64,000 bases of DNA from Haliclona indistincta. Its lineage: Eukaryota > Porifera > Demospongiae > Haplosclerida > Chalinidae. The translations under genes and the position numbers were made by a program. Numbering within the stretch: the first letter of the stretch is position 1; the number at the start of each line of letters is the position of its first letter. Below are positions 44,581-55,825 of the stretch, in pieces. The stretch spans positions 10,878,885 through 10,942,884 of the forward strand of contig OZ024783.1 of the NCBI GenBank assembly GCA_964017065.1, written 5' to 3'. The notes beneath the pieces were generated by a model that was given only the letters and a program-made list of their open reading frames with translations, was not told the DNA's origin and did no database searches.

Positions 44581-46091
44581 AGATTTCACGAACCCTCGGC
44601 GTTTGAGCACCGTTGCAAACATTGTAGAGTTAGCTCCTTAGTTATGGTTTGCAGAAGGAGCTTTGCAGCTAAAGCTATAAACCTGTTTGCTATTGAAACT
44701 GCACTGCTAACCAGAAGACAGCTAAGTGCTGACCACAACCGAGACAAGGTGTGTCAAGTGGGCGTGACCGTGCACACTGAGTAGGTAGCCATTGCTCTTG
44801 GCTTTGATAGGCTTTTTCTTGAGATGTCTACCACCCCCAGAGCTGTACTGCTGTTTAGATGGAATCTACAAGTACCTAGGTAGTCAACTATGGGCGCTTT
44901 TGTCGTCAGAGAGGTCAAAGACGGCCGTCAAGGTGAGCCTGCCATACATAACTCGAGAACGAAAGCACTTTAGCAAAATCCACGAGTCAGATTGCAAGCC
45001 ATTGTCATACTAAGCCTGTTCATACCTTTACCGAGTTTCAGAAGTGAGCGATGGTCTCTGCAGCTCATTGGACAGACCAGAGATTATTAATACATGTACT
45101 ACGTAACCGGGATAAGAAACTGTCAATCAAAATATATTGCGCGGAGTGTACCCATGCGCGTTTCGCGTTTCGACCATGGTTTCGAAAATGACGCAAAGAA
45201 TTTACGTAATAGAGTGTGCAGCTACTGACAGTTTTTCCACTCTTACACTCATAGTTCTTTCCTTTTGTAACGAAAGGAGGCGTTTCTGCGTAGCTTTACC
45301 AAGTAACTCTAAAGTCGCCACGTTCTTCGTCTGCAGTATGGTCAAGGGTGGATCTCAGACAAGGTAAACGGCCGAGTATGATGTAAAAACAGCTTGTAAA
45401 CACATCCATGGCTTTGTGAGATGTGTTCTACTAGTTTTGTCTAGTGTACTATAAAGTTCTGGTAGTAGGTCATGTAAATATCATACTTTTGTGTCTGAAT
45501 ATTGCTTTTTGTGTTAGTTAGAGGCGTAGCAAGCTGTTTTTAGTACTGTTTTTGTGAACACATCCATGCAAAGTCTACGTATTTGGTACAAGTTTTAATG
45601 GTTTTTTATGCTACTTGGACTGTTAGTGTGTGTAAATGTCATAGTTGTAATCTTCTACTTTTATGGTTTGCATGAGTAACGGCTAGCCTCACCGAGTGCT
45701 CTATCACGCAAGCATATTACATTCTGTACAGTGCGAAGGGCGAACGCCTGAAAAGAACAGGTAAAGGAAGACGAAGTACTTTCTCCGCACTCAAAACCAC
45801 ATTTTCGACTACTTTAGTTTTCTTTTTCAATTCTTGTATCGTTATAATCTCTCTCAGAAGCAGCCATGGTACTAGTCCCGTCGGCGGAGAGCACGTTGTA
45901 GTTACCATAACAACTGTAAGGTATAAACAAATTACGTAATTACAAGCGAAACGCGCATAGTGACACAAGATTGTCACAGTTTCTTATCCCGGTTACGTAG
46001 TATTAATAATCTCTGGACAGACAGAATGAACGAACGATCGAACGAATGACAGAGCAAGTACCGTAATCCTCGCGCATGCGTCGAGGGTTAA
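44581..46091. mobile_element. Insertion in the gene 2 flank of unresolved family, containing a nested element
   Basis: It is absent at the matching place near 3932-3935 (GAGCAAATAAGG). Its ends share AACCCTCGGCG / CGTCGAGGGTT as short inverted repeats. A 69-codon ORF at 44575-44784 has no known motif. Confidence 0.6.
45077..46016. mobile_element. TIR element, CTACGTAACC family, copy 1
   Basis: The terminal repeat CCAGAGATTATTAATAC plus CTACGTAACCGGGATAAGAA occurs inverted at the right end. The left end has a 5-bp interruption. ACAGA flanks both sides. The interior is non-coding. Confidence 0.75.
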
Positions 46092-46926
46092 TAAGGTGTT
46101 GCTGCTATCATTCGTGAAGGCGTGGTTCAGAAGATGAATGTCACAATGATGTCATGTGCTGATTGTTAAGGATTTAATACTCTCTCTTTGTATTATTTTA
46201 CTCCTAAGGCTGCCTAAAGTGCTATTCTTAGTACATTCATTCCTTGCAAATCTCTTTACTATAAATTAGTTACTAGAAAACGAAGCTGTTTGGATTAGTT
46301 CGGACTAGTGAGTGTTCCAGATATTCTACAGTTCATGTGGAGTAGTACTGCTATACCAATGAAGCACCGAAGGTGCAGATGCACACTCGCATGTAGACTT
46401 GCAAACAAGCTACACAGATCAAACTTGACAGATGTATAAACACACACTTTCACTGCCTGCATTGCAATGCAGCTCGTAGCTGCTTCTATGTCAACTTCTA
46501 TGCCAACATTTGCAATGCCGACAGTGGAAATGTGTGTCTACACGTCGGTCAAGTGTGATCTGTGTAGCTTGTTTGCAAGTCTACCGATTATTGATGGTGG
46601 CTGAACATCGGTGGCTTACTCTATACATGATTTCTGTACAGGAATCACAATGCAGTGCTTTAGTTATGCAATGAGAAGCCAATTGGTGCTGACCACAATT
46701 CATCTGGGCGTGTCTACAATGTTCAGTACAGCACACACTTAACACGAGCGAGATAGCTTCCATAGCTTGCTTACACAATTTCTCTGGACCTGTGCTGCTA
46801 TGCTGTAGTGAAATTCTAACCTATCAACTTCTAGGCAGTCAACTATATGGACATCTTTGCCTTTGGAGAAGTCCAGGTCGCCACCAACGATAAACAAAGT
46901 AAGCAAATCATGCCATAACTCACGGA

Positions 46927-47112
46927 TGTAACATTGTCCAGATTGACAGACTGATTGTGATTAAACAATGGACTTGTGTGTGTTGTATGTCGCTGTGTCA
47001 TGCACGGCCCCTCTATGTCTACTGTATTGTTCGTGTAATTTTATAAATATGGGTATGTGTGTGGAGAGTGTTAATTCTATGAAACAGTGTTGAAACAGTG
47101 AACACGTTTACA
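46927..47112 (+). repeat. 5' LTR
   Basis: 186 bp, starts TGTAACATTG and ends CGTTTACA. It contains TATAAATATG, which could act as a promoter element, near 47039-47050. Confidence 0.95.
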
Positions 47113-47113
47113 T

Positions 47114-47131
47114 TGGAGGTCCCACCGAGAT
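47114..47131 (+). promoter_or_regulatory. Primer-binding site for tRNA-Gln
   Basis: TGGAGGTCCCACCGAGAT lies one base after the LTR. It is complementary to the 3' end (CCA included) of animal tRNA-Gln (UUG). Confidence 0.8.
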
Positions 47132-48950
47132 GGAATTCTCAAAGACGAGTGCAACACTCCCGGTGACAGTCCAGGAGCCCCAAAGCCCACGGATGGCTGA
47201 GGGGATAGAGTCCAGCAGTCACTGGGGATCGAGTTGTTCGCCCAGAGCACGCCGGCACATTGCAAAGTCAGCTATTGACGCCGACGCTGTGGAGAGCAGG
47301 ACAGTCCTCGCAGACAGAGGACACGGAGCTACCAGAGGGACAACTTTTCTCTCTAAGCTCAGCCAGACTGAAGAGGGCTCACCTCAAGCTCACGGCAGAG
47401 GCCCTGGGTGTGCCTACTGGCGCGGGAGCCGAGGAAACTCGCCAGCTCATTGAAGGCCACATTATCAGTATCAACCGTGAGCCAGGTCTTGTCCAAGTAA
47501 TAGTCCAGGAGAGGAGGAGAGTCATGCTAGGCCTCGAGCTCTATCTGGTGGATCAAAGTGGTGTGTTTGCAGAGGCGCACACAGAAGACTTCCAGGACAC
47601 GGCGCAGTCGGCCACCGTCACTTCGGAACTTGAAAAGCTATGCGAACAGCTTGAGAAAGCTAACTGTGAGCTTGAACGACTACAGCATCAACTCCATGAA
47701 ACTGTCGAAGCTCACGAGAGAGAACTGGAGAAGGAGAGACGACATAGCAAGCAACTCTGGAGACAGATGTGTGATCGCGTGGGTAAGCTCGACTCCGCCC
47801 TTGCCGAGAAGGACGCATTGATTGAGGGGCTCAACCATCAGCTTGCAAGAGCTACTAGGAGCGGTAGTGAAGATCGTCAAGTGCAGCAATTGCCTCAAGC
47901 TCCTGGAGAGGACCCACCACATGATTCTCTGTATCCTCCCACTGAACACAGTGGACTCTCTCTCTCTCCCTCTGCTTCTTTACTTTCTATATCTGAGCAT
48001 TTGCATTCTCTCCCTCTCCCTCCTGTAGGCCGACATGTTATCAGACAGAGAGAACATCCAGTCCCTGTCAATGTTCGTCGGCGTGGGAAAGCTCTCCCAG
48101 TGGAACCGTTTACTGGCGAGAAGCAAGATGAGCTCCTTGATGATTGGCTACCCACTCTAGAACGAGCTGGTGTGTGGAATGCGTGGAGCAATGAAGAACT
48201 GTTAATGCAATTGGCTGGCCATCTCAGAGGCAGAGCTCTTCAAGAATGGGACCTACTCACACCAGAAGAGAAGAGCGGCTGGAAGAATGCCGTTACAGCA
48301 CTCAAAAGTAGACTGGAGCCACGAGATAGAGCAGTATAGCTGCCCAAGACTTCCGACACGACATTCAGAAAACATCAGAAACAGTGGCAGATTACATCCG
48401 TCGGATAGAACGCGCTTTTCAGTTGGCATATGGCAGAGACAACATTCTCAGAGATACAAGAGAAATGATATTACTAACTCAACTCAAGGAGGGTTTGCTG
48501 TACCGATTGGTTGAAAGCCCAGCAGTATCAGGTGCGAGATCCTACTCAGAACTTTGTTTGGCTGCTAAAAATGAGGAGAAGAGGCAGGCTGAGCTAAGTC
48601 GACGCCAGTACTATCAACAGACTTTTACGCCTAGGGTTGGTAACAGGAAGCTCGGGTTCTAGACTCCCACTCCTCAGCAAGTCAAATCTGAACCACCACA
48701 ACTAAACCTACCAGCAGACCGTGGTGGGCAATCACCTACAGTTAAGGAGCCTCGACGATGCTACAAATGCAATGGTATCGGTCACCTAGCTCGCAACTGT
48801 AAAGTTAGGCCTAAAGTAGAAAGTGGTGGACGACAGCCACAACAAACCAGGAATAAGAAAGTTCACTTCAAAGACGAAGATGAGCAAAAGAATAATGAGC
48901 ACATAGATCTATCACCTTTGTCATTTCTTCTTTCTTCCTCAGATTCAGAA
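47130..48950 (+). pseudogene. gag: gag of the gypsy element, frameshifted
   Basis: The ATG at 47130 opens a frame that stops at 47453, while the continuing Gag-like sequence lies in another frame (to 48339) and then in a third (from about 48330). A TAG interrupts it at 48660-48662. The middle encodes a strong coiled coil (about 47620-47850), then a capsid-type block (VEPFTGEKQDELLDDWL ... LAGHLRGRALQEW) and, near 48759-48800, a CCHC zinc knuckle CYKCNGIGHLARNC. Gag would package the element RNA. With two frame changes and one stop it cannot give a full-length protein. Confidence 0.85.
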
Positions 48951-48964
48951 GAAAGAACTGTTAA

Positions 48965-49581
48965 GGTGACGGGGTACAGTTACATCCACGCACTTATGAA
49001 TATAATTAGAATGTAATACCATGCAGCAATGTAAAATGGCTGCGATCGATGAGCTACATTTTTGGCGTCAAAATTTGCGAAGAGAGATTACTTGCAGACC
49101 GTATACCTCGGCTGTTCCATTTATGCAGACCTTTGGGCAGGGCCTGAGAGTAGAAACTTCGCCTGGACGTCAAAAATGTGTGACTGGAGTTACGATGAGT
49201 TTTGGCGCTAGTTTTTGCCAAACGTACGGCGCTTGTCAAGACTCATTGGCGTTTCACTCTGAAATCGCTTACCGGAATACCAAACAAACATACTCAGGCC
49301 CTATAATGACTCCAGAAGTGTTGGTTAGTAGTAAACTTCGCTGTTATTCTGTCACAGTTTCTGTAAAATTTGACGTCGAAAATCTAAATTCCTACGTCTT
49401 AAGGTTTTGCCTCCTGCCGCCCGACTACAGCTCTGTATTTTCACAGCTCTCACGCTCCTCAAAAGAACAGTCTTTGGTGTGTCTTTGGATCGCCTTCATG
49501 ACGTTCTCACACTTTTTATTTTGACACAGTGTTAATATTTATTTTATGAATAATTAATTAGGCAAACAGTACCCCGTCACC
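48965..49581. mobile_element. TTAA-flanked MITE inside the gypsy element
   Basis: TTAA occurs at 48961-48964 and 49582-49585. The ends GGTGACGGGGTACAGT and ACAGTACCCCGTCACC are inverted repeats. It contains a 167-codon ORF (49021-49524) without known motifs. It separates gag from the protease region. Confidence 0.9.
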
Positions 49582-49646
49582 TTAAGATCGTTCACCTCCG
49601 AGATGGTGGCAGTGCTTCTCGTTGTGCTAAAGTATGTGTACAGGGA

Positions 49647-52600
49647 GTGCCCATGTATGGCTTAATCGACTCTGGAGCAGACATTACCATCATCGGCAGT
49701 ACTATGTTTAAGAAGGTTGCTTCCACTGCTCGACTACGCAAGAAAAACTTTAAACCAGTGGATAAAGTCGCCTACTCCTATGACCACAGACCATTTCATC
49801 TGGATGGGAGAATGGACCTGGAAATCACTTTCGACGACAAGTCTATTGTGACACCGGTCTACATAAAGATGGACGCACCTGAACAGTTGCTCTTGTCAGA
49901 AGGAGTCTGTCGACAACTGGGCATATTGACTTACCATCCTGATGTGCAAGTCTGGCGGGGAGGTCATAAGAAAGTGAGAACACCACCACAACCAAAAGCT
50001 CAAGTACCATCTGTGCCTGTTAGACTTCTCAAGACCACACGAGTACCACCCTCCCGCGCAGTGGTTGTGCCTGTACGAGCAGATTCAAATCTCAGCAGCA
50101 AGCAAGTACTGCTTGAACCCATTTCTGGTATGGAGTCGAAGATGGAGCCCACACTGGTAGACCTGAGTGGAGGAACAGCCTATGTGTGCATCTCGAATAC
50201 AGACACATCTACTCTGAAGCTCAACAGAGGAGTCCAGATTAGTACAGCTACTCAAATTGAGACTGTTGAAGTCGATGCAGGCTGCGATCAACTATGTGAC
50301 AAGTCAGCTCTCTTTCACGTATCCTCATCAGATGAAAGATCCACAGAGCGCTGCAAGAAGCTACTACATATCCTGGAGCAGGATGAAACTCACTTGTCTG
50401 GGCTGCAGAAAGAGACCCTTAATGAGTGTCTGTGCAACTATCGCGAAGCATTTGTGCTTGATCCGAATGAAAGAGGAGAAACTAATTTGGTGCAGTTCAC
50501 CATTGACACGGGAGACGAACATCCCAAACGACAGCCTGCCCGACGAATGCCATTTGCCGTTAGAGAAGAGGTAGCAAGACAGCTGAAATCAATGCAAGAG
50601 AATGGAGTGATTCGTCCATCCAACAGCTCTTGGGCTAGTCCAGTTGTCCTTGTTCGCAAAAAGAATGGAACTCACCGTTTCTGTGTCGATTATCGTGCTC
50701 TAAACTCGGTGACAAAGGCTGACACATTCCCACTACCTCGTATTGATGATCTTCTTGATCAGCTAGGAGAGTCCAAATACTTCTCAACACTTGATCTTGC
50801 TGCAGGTTATTGGCAAATCAAAGTACACCCTGACTCTCAAGCAAAGACAGCCTTCGTAACACCTCAAGGTCTGTTTGAGTTTCAAGTCATGCCATTTGGG
50901 TTGACTATAATGCCCCAGCTGACTAATGACTAATGCCCCAGTCATGCCATTTGGGTTGACTAATGCCCCTTCAGAGATTAATGCAGAGAGTTATCACTGG
51001 TTTGAATCCTGAAGAAGGACCAGATTTCGTGTCTGCTTACATTGACGACATCTTAATCTTTTCTAGAAGCTGGTCAGAGCACATGATTCACCTCCATAAA
51101 GTCTTGGAGCGAATAGTAGAAGCAGGTCTTAAACTTCAGCCTCTGAAATGCCACTTCATCAGAGAAGAGATCAGTTATTTGGGACATGTAATCACTACTC
51201 GAGGTCTCAAAACCAATCCTCACACAGTGTCAGCAGTGACCGACTTTCCAGTACCGAGCAACTTGGCAGCACTCAGACAGTTTTTAGGACTCACTTCCTA
51301 TTACCGTCGTTTCATTGCTCAGTATTCCAAGATTGCACATCCGTTACACGCCCTTACCAAGAAGGACGTACCCTTTGAGTGGAGTTCCAATTGTCAAGCG
51401 GCCTTTGAGATGCTGAAAGAAAGACTTATCTCTGCTCCTGTGTTGTGTTACCCTGACTTTCACAAAGAGTTTGTGCTAGAGACTGATGCAAGTGTGAAAG
51501 GACTTGGAGCTGTTCTCAGTCAAGAGCAAGAGGACAAACGCCTTCATCCGATAGCCTATGCTAGTCGAGCTCTATCACCTGCAGAGAAGAACTACTCAAT
51601 CACTGAACTCGAGACTCTGGCTGTGGTCTGGGCTGTACAACGTTTTCATGCTTACTTGTACAACCACAGAGTTCTTGTGCTCACTGATCATTCAGCAGTT
51701 AAAGCTATCTTGGGTACACCTAGTCTGTCTGGTAAACACGCTCAATGGTGGACTAAACTTCATGGTGCTGGACTACGAGATGTTGAGATCAGACACAGAG
51801 CAGGAAGGGAAAATCTGAGAGCAGATGCTTTGTCACGCAACCCTTCATCTCCCTCTACTTCTGTCAGTGATGAAGAGATACTTCAGGTGGCTGTGATCAC
51901 TACCACTGACGAGACGTCAGATTTCCTGAAAGATATGGATGTCGAAGAGCTACTAGCTTCCTCTCCAAAGGACATTGTTCCCAGTGGTTATGCAGAAGAG
52001 CAATGGAAAGATCCTCAACTTGCTGTGTTAATGTCTTATCTCATCAAAAGAGATCTTCCCAGTGACCCGAAGTATGCCCAACAGATTGCAGCCAAGGCAC
52101 CTTTGTTTGCAGTGATAGACAATGTCTTGTACTTTGTGGATCAGAAACGCCGTCACAGAAAACGTGCAGTTGTTCCACAACATCTTCAACAATCATTACT
52201 CCAGCAGAGCCATGGTGGACCAATGTCAGGTCACTTTTCCGGTCCAAGATTGTACTCTTCACTTGCTAGAACATGGTGGTGGGATGGAATGTATGCAGAT
52301 ACCATGGAGTACTCGAGGCTGTCCACAATGTGCTATCGTCACGGGAGGAAGTCAACAACATCGACCCCTTTTGCGGCCAATTCCTGTCCAGCGAGTGTTT
52401 CAAATTATTGGCTTAGACATCATGGATCTTCCTCTCACAAACCAAGGAAACCAACATGTGATTGTCTTCCAGGACTTCCTAAGCAAGTGGCCTCTAGTAT
52501 TTCCCACACCTGACCAGAAAGCTGTGCAGATAGTGAAACTACTTGTAGAAGAAGTAGTACCAATATTTGGAGTTCCTGAAGCTCTACTAACCGATCGAGG

Positions 52601-53483
52601 GACAAACTTACTGGCCCATCTCATGTTGGACGTTTGTCGGTTACTAGGAACACAGAAACTGAACACGACAGCCTACCATCCACAGTGCGATGGTATGGTC
52701 AAACGATTTAATCGTACCCTCAAGACCATGATAAGAAAGCACGCAAGAGTTTATGGATCACAATGGGATACTTATCTTCATGGACTTCTATGGGCCTATC
52801 GCAACACACCACATGAGACAACTGGCGAAAAACCCTCATTTTTGCTTTTCGGTCACGACTGCCGTACTCCTACAGAGTCTATGTGGTTACCAAAATCGGC
52901 TGTCCAACCTGCAGATGTCTCAGACTACCGTGAACATCTTATGTTGTCACTAACTACTGCTCGGGAGCTAGCAGCGCAGACAATACAGATAGCCCAGCAA
53001 CGGTACAAGAAGCAATACGATAAGACATCTGAGCAACTCACTTTCAAGAAAGGTGATTGGGTATTGGTGCGGTTTCCCCAGGAAGAAACCGGCAAGCAAA
53101 GAAAACTGTCTCGGCCCTGGCATGGACCTTATCGTGTGCTATCTCAGGATGATCCAGATATCACTGTAGTCAAGGTCTACCGCCCTCAGGATGGACAGAT
53201 TCAGATTCACCAGTCAAGAGTAAAGCCCTGTCCGAACTTCCCAGCTGGTTTCTTTTGGTACGGCGCCCGACGCCATGGTCCAGGTCGACCACCTAAATGG
53301 ATCGACAAAGTTCTCAGAGATCCCCCTGAATCTCAAAAGGCAGAACAATCAACTCCAGTCTCTCCACACAAGGAACCAATCAGAACTTCCTCACCACATC
53401 CGTCTTCAAACAGGAGGTACAACTTGAGATCTCACCCTCAAGCATCAACCCAGCTGACATCGCCCGGGACGTGCGATAGCTAA
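49647..53483 (+). pseudogene. pol: pol of the gypsy element (protease-RT-RNase H-integrase), broken
   Basis: The protease has LIDSGADITIIG (from about 49660). RT starts around 50520 with the WASPVVLVRKKNG and TLDLAAGYWQI blocks, and the catalytic YIDD lies near 51040. RNase H has ETDAS (51480) and TDHSA (51685). The integrase core has LDIMD (52415) and TDRGTN (52590). Three breaks are visible: a 55-bp tandem duplication at 50886-50940 shifts the frame, a small deletion just after it near 50973 shifts it again, and an indel near 52310 shifts it before the integrase core. The third catalytic acidic residue of the integrase is replaced by Lys (GMVKRFNRTL, about 52695). A GPY/F-like segment (RPWHGPYRV) follows. 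Confidence 0.92.
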
Positions 53484-53494
53484 GGAGGGAGTGA

Positions 53495-53680
53495 TGTAAC
53501 ATTGTCCAGATTGACAGACTGATTGTGATTAAACAATGGACTTGTGTGTGTTGTATGTCGCTGTGTCATGCACGGCCCCTCTATGTCTACTGTATTGTTC
53601 GTGTAATTTTATAAATATGGGTATGTGTGTGGAGAGTGTTAGTTCTATGAAACAGTGTTGAAACAGTGAACACGTTTACA
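53495..53680 (+). repeat. 3' LTR
   Basis: 186 bp, identical to the 5' LTR except for one A/G difference near its 3' part (GTTAGTTC instead of GTTAATTC). It is preceded by the purine-rich tract AAGGAGGGAGTGA. Confidence 0.95.
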
Positions 53681-53869
53681 CGAACAAAGTTTTAATTCAC
53701 AAATCTAAGACCATCAAGTTCAAGTTATTAACATGTTATATTGATATTGCACATACCACCAGCTCATTCTTTGCCATCTTTCAGAACTAGAGCGGACAGA
53801 CAGACACACACGATTACTGTATGCCTCGTGACTCCGCCCATCACGGCATAATAACTGAACCGTGACTAT

Positions 53870-54060
53870 AAATCTCTGATTGTTTGAATGCTAACTGAAC
53901 TGTGCTACAACTACACTATTATACTGAACTACATTATCACAGTATCCTAACCATAGGTGTGCTACTTGCAGCACACTGTTCAGTTGTGTTGGGATCATAA
54001 AACACGGACTTATAGTTTTAACGCGTAATGCGAGCATGGTACAAGTGATTGATAAATCAC
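53870..54060 (-). repeat. Copy of the MITE seen in the last ATM intron
   Basis: The reverse complement shares CACACCTATGGTTAGGAT, TTGTAGCACAGTTCAGTT and the TTTATGATC block with 19285-19395. Confidence 0.6.
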
Positions 54061-54183
54061 AATCGGGCGTTATATTTTTAGAATTATCAAATGGCACAAG
54101 CTTACAGTAAAGCGATATGTGCTTTACTGTAATAGGTTGGATGCTTGTTGATAGATTGGCGTTCACAGTGATTTATGAGCATA

Positions 54184-55049
54184 GATTTATGAGACTACGT
54201 AACCAGGATTGGAAACGACGGTACGATATCAATAGCAACGCGTGCAAACCTCGTGAAGCACTCCGTGTCCGATTGAAAAAGCTGATTTTTGGGCTAATTT
54301 TTGGCCTTTGTGACTCGTTTGCTGGAAAGCTGAATGCGCTTCAAGAAATCTAACCAGCTTTTCAGACTCAATGCAATCTCTTCTCAGTGATGGTAAAAGC
54401 TTAAAACCGAGATCGCTTTGAAAGAGTCTTTTGCGTGCAGTTTTTCATTTCCAAACAAATAGCGCGTTTGCAGGGATCCCTCCTGTGAATCACTGAAGCT
54501 TCTGGTGGTTTACTTGGTTGTTTCTAAGTGTCAACCAATGCCTGCTGTATAAAGTAGTGTAGTATTTGGCTGCATTAGCAATTTGTGTAGAACAAAATTG
54601 TCGCTAGAGTAGAGAATTTAGCTGTTTTTAGTCGATTCATGGGAATCCCTTTTGGGACAATACCAAGCAACTGGGAGCCAAGACAGCCTTGCAGTTTAAA
54701 AGATGGACAATTGTTCTATACAACTGAATGGGTAGTACCATCGATGCATTTGTTTGCAGCATTCAGTGTGCCTGTGAAATACAGGCTTTCTCGTTCGTTT
54801 CAAAGCAAAAAGGCCTGTTACAGTACGAAAATCGTGCAAGCTTCTATCAGCTCACAAACAAGCATCTCTGACGTGTGAAGCCAATTCGCACAGCATCTGC
54901 TGTGTGTGTAGGTGTCTCCTTTGAGCGTTTGTCGTTTGACCGTTGCTGCGCAGCTGACAGCCATATTGCAAGTCCACCCTAGCTACGGACGCAGAGTGTT
55001 TCAATGCACATGCACCGTTTCCAATCCCGGATACGTAGTCTCATAAATC
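54184..55049. mobile_element. TIR element, CTACGTAACC family, copy 2 (866 bp)
   Basis: The left end GATTTATGAGACTACGTAAC and right end GTATCCGGGATTGG-type complement (ATACGTAGTCTCATAAATC) form TIRs of about 32 bp. The gene 1 flank lacks it near 4100. The core CTACGTAACCNGGATNNGAAAC is shared with 45077-46016, but the outermost bases differ. Confidence 0.8.
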
Positions 55050-55825
55050 TATTGTATGAGAGAGTTGATATCTGTGTGTATGAGAGAGCAAGTACATTAT
55101 TCGTAGCTAGGTTGGACATGAGTTAGTTGCTTGGACTGTCCAAAGTACGTTACATTGTACAGTGTACTCAGACTAGCGGCGAGGGGCAACCTGTGCTGGT
55201 AGTGCAACAACTTTTGGAATGAACAATGATGTTTTGCATTATGTTAGACTGCTATGTTGCTACTTTAAGTACAGTGATTAGAATCTGTGTGCACACGCAT
55301 ATGCGTTGATAAAATTTCGAGGTAAATTATATATTTTGTTACACGAAAAATAATTTCCTGATTTACGGTAGCAACTTTCAACATGAGTGAATTTTGGAAT
55401 TAGACTGCGCACATCTATAACTTTGTAAAACCATGTAATTATCAATATTTATTGTCAACAGTTGAGGACTTCAAACTCTTATACCAGCTAGGTATAGCTC
55501 AAATTATAATAAGAGAAGGCAGGTAGCCACAGCTTTTGTCTTCTCAAAAGCTAAGTTTCAAGTGCACATGTGATGATGTGTGCAGCACATGGCTATGCAT
55601 TATTGCAAGATCTTTGAAAATCGCTATTACAGTACATGGCTGTTTGCTGGTGTTTTAATTTCTCGTACTTAAATTCGATGATTTAATTTTCGAGGCAGCT
55701 TGGTCTAGTCCTCGATAATAAATTCCCCTCAAAAATAATGTCCTCTTCTATGGTAGTGTTGCAATGCAATATACATCACACCTTTAATGTGTACACAGAT
55801 ACCACTACTGACATCAGTGAACACC

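Larger units (their letters stand above)
46927..53680 (+). mobile_element. Gypsy-type LTR retrotransposon, defective
   Basis: LTRs of 186 bp at each end (TGTAAC...TTTACA) differ at one base. Order: LTR, primer-binding site, gag with CCHC knuckle, protease, RT, RNase H, integrase, purine-rich tract, LTR. This is the Ty3/gypsy order. There is no envelope gene. Several lesions make it non-functional (see the gag and pol entries). Flanking bases CGGA and CGAA are an imperfect candidate target duplication. Confidence 0.95.
46363..53849 (+). mobile_element. Family A miniature element, copy 3, split by an LTR retrotransposon
   Basis: It starts AGCACCGAAGGTGCAGATGC and ends TATGCCTCGTGACTCCGCCC ... 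CGGCAT then AATAA. The family interior (46620-46926 and 53681-53849) is interrupted at 46926/53681 by the gypsy element. Two inverted ~30-bp blocks (TTGCAAACAAGCTACACAGA and its complement) lie near 46397 and 46555. Confidence 0.78.
42610..55825 (+). repeat. Duplicated 5' flank of receptor gene 2 (copy inflated by insertions)
   Basis: It is colinear with 3480-6032 once the insertions at 42781-43430, 43507-44509, about 44581-46091, about 46235-54158 and 54184-55049 are removed. Matching blocks remain 85-95% similar by eye. This copy lacks the pogo-like MITE and the family A element present upstream of gene 1. Confidence 0.88.

Noticed and set aside
49021..49524. A 167-codon ORF between gag and pol
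   Set aside because: It lies wholly within a TTAA-flanked MITE and shows no known motif, so it is not part of the gypsy element.
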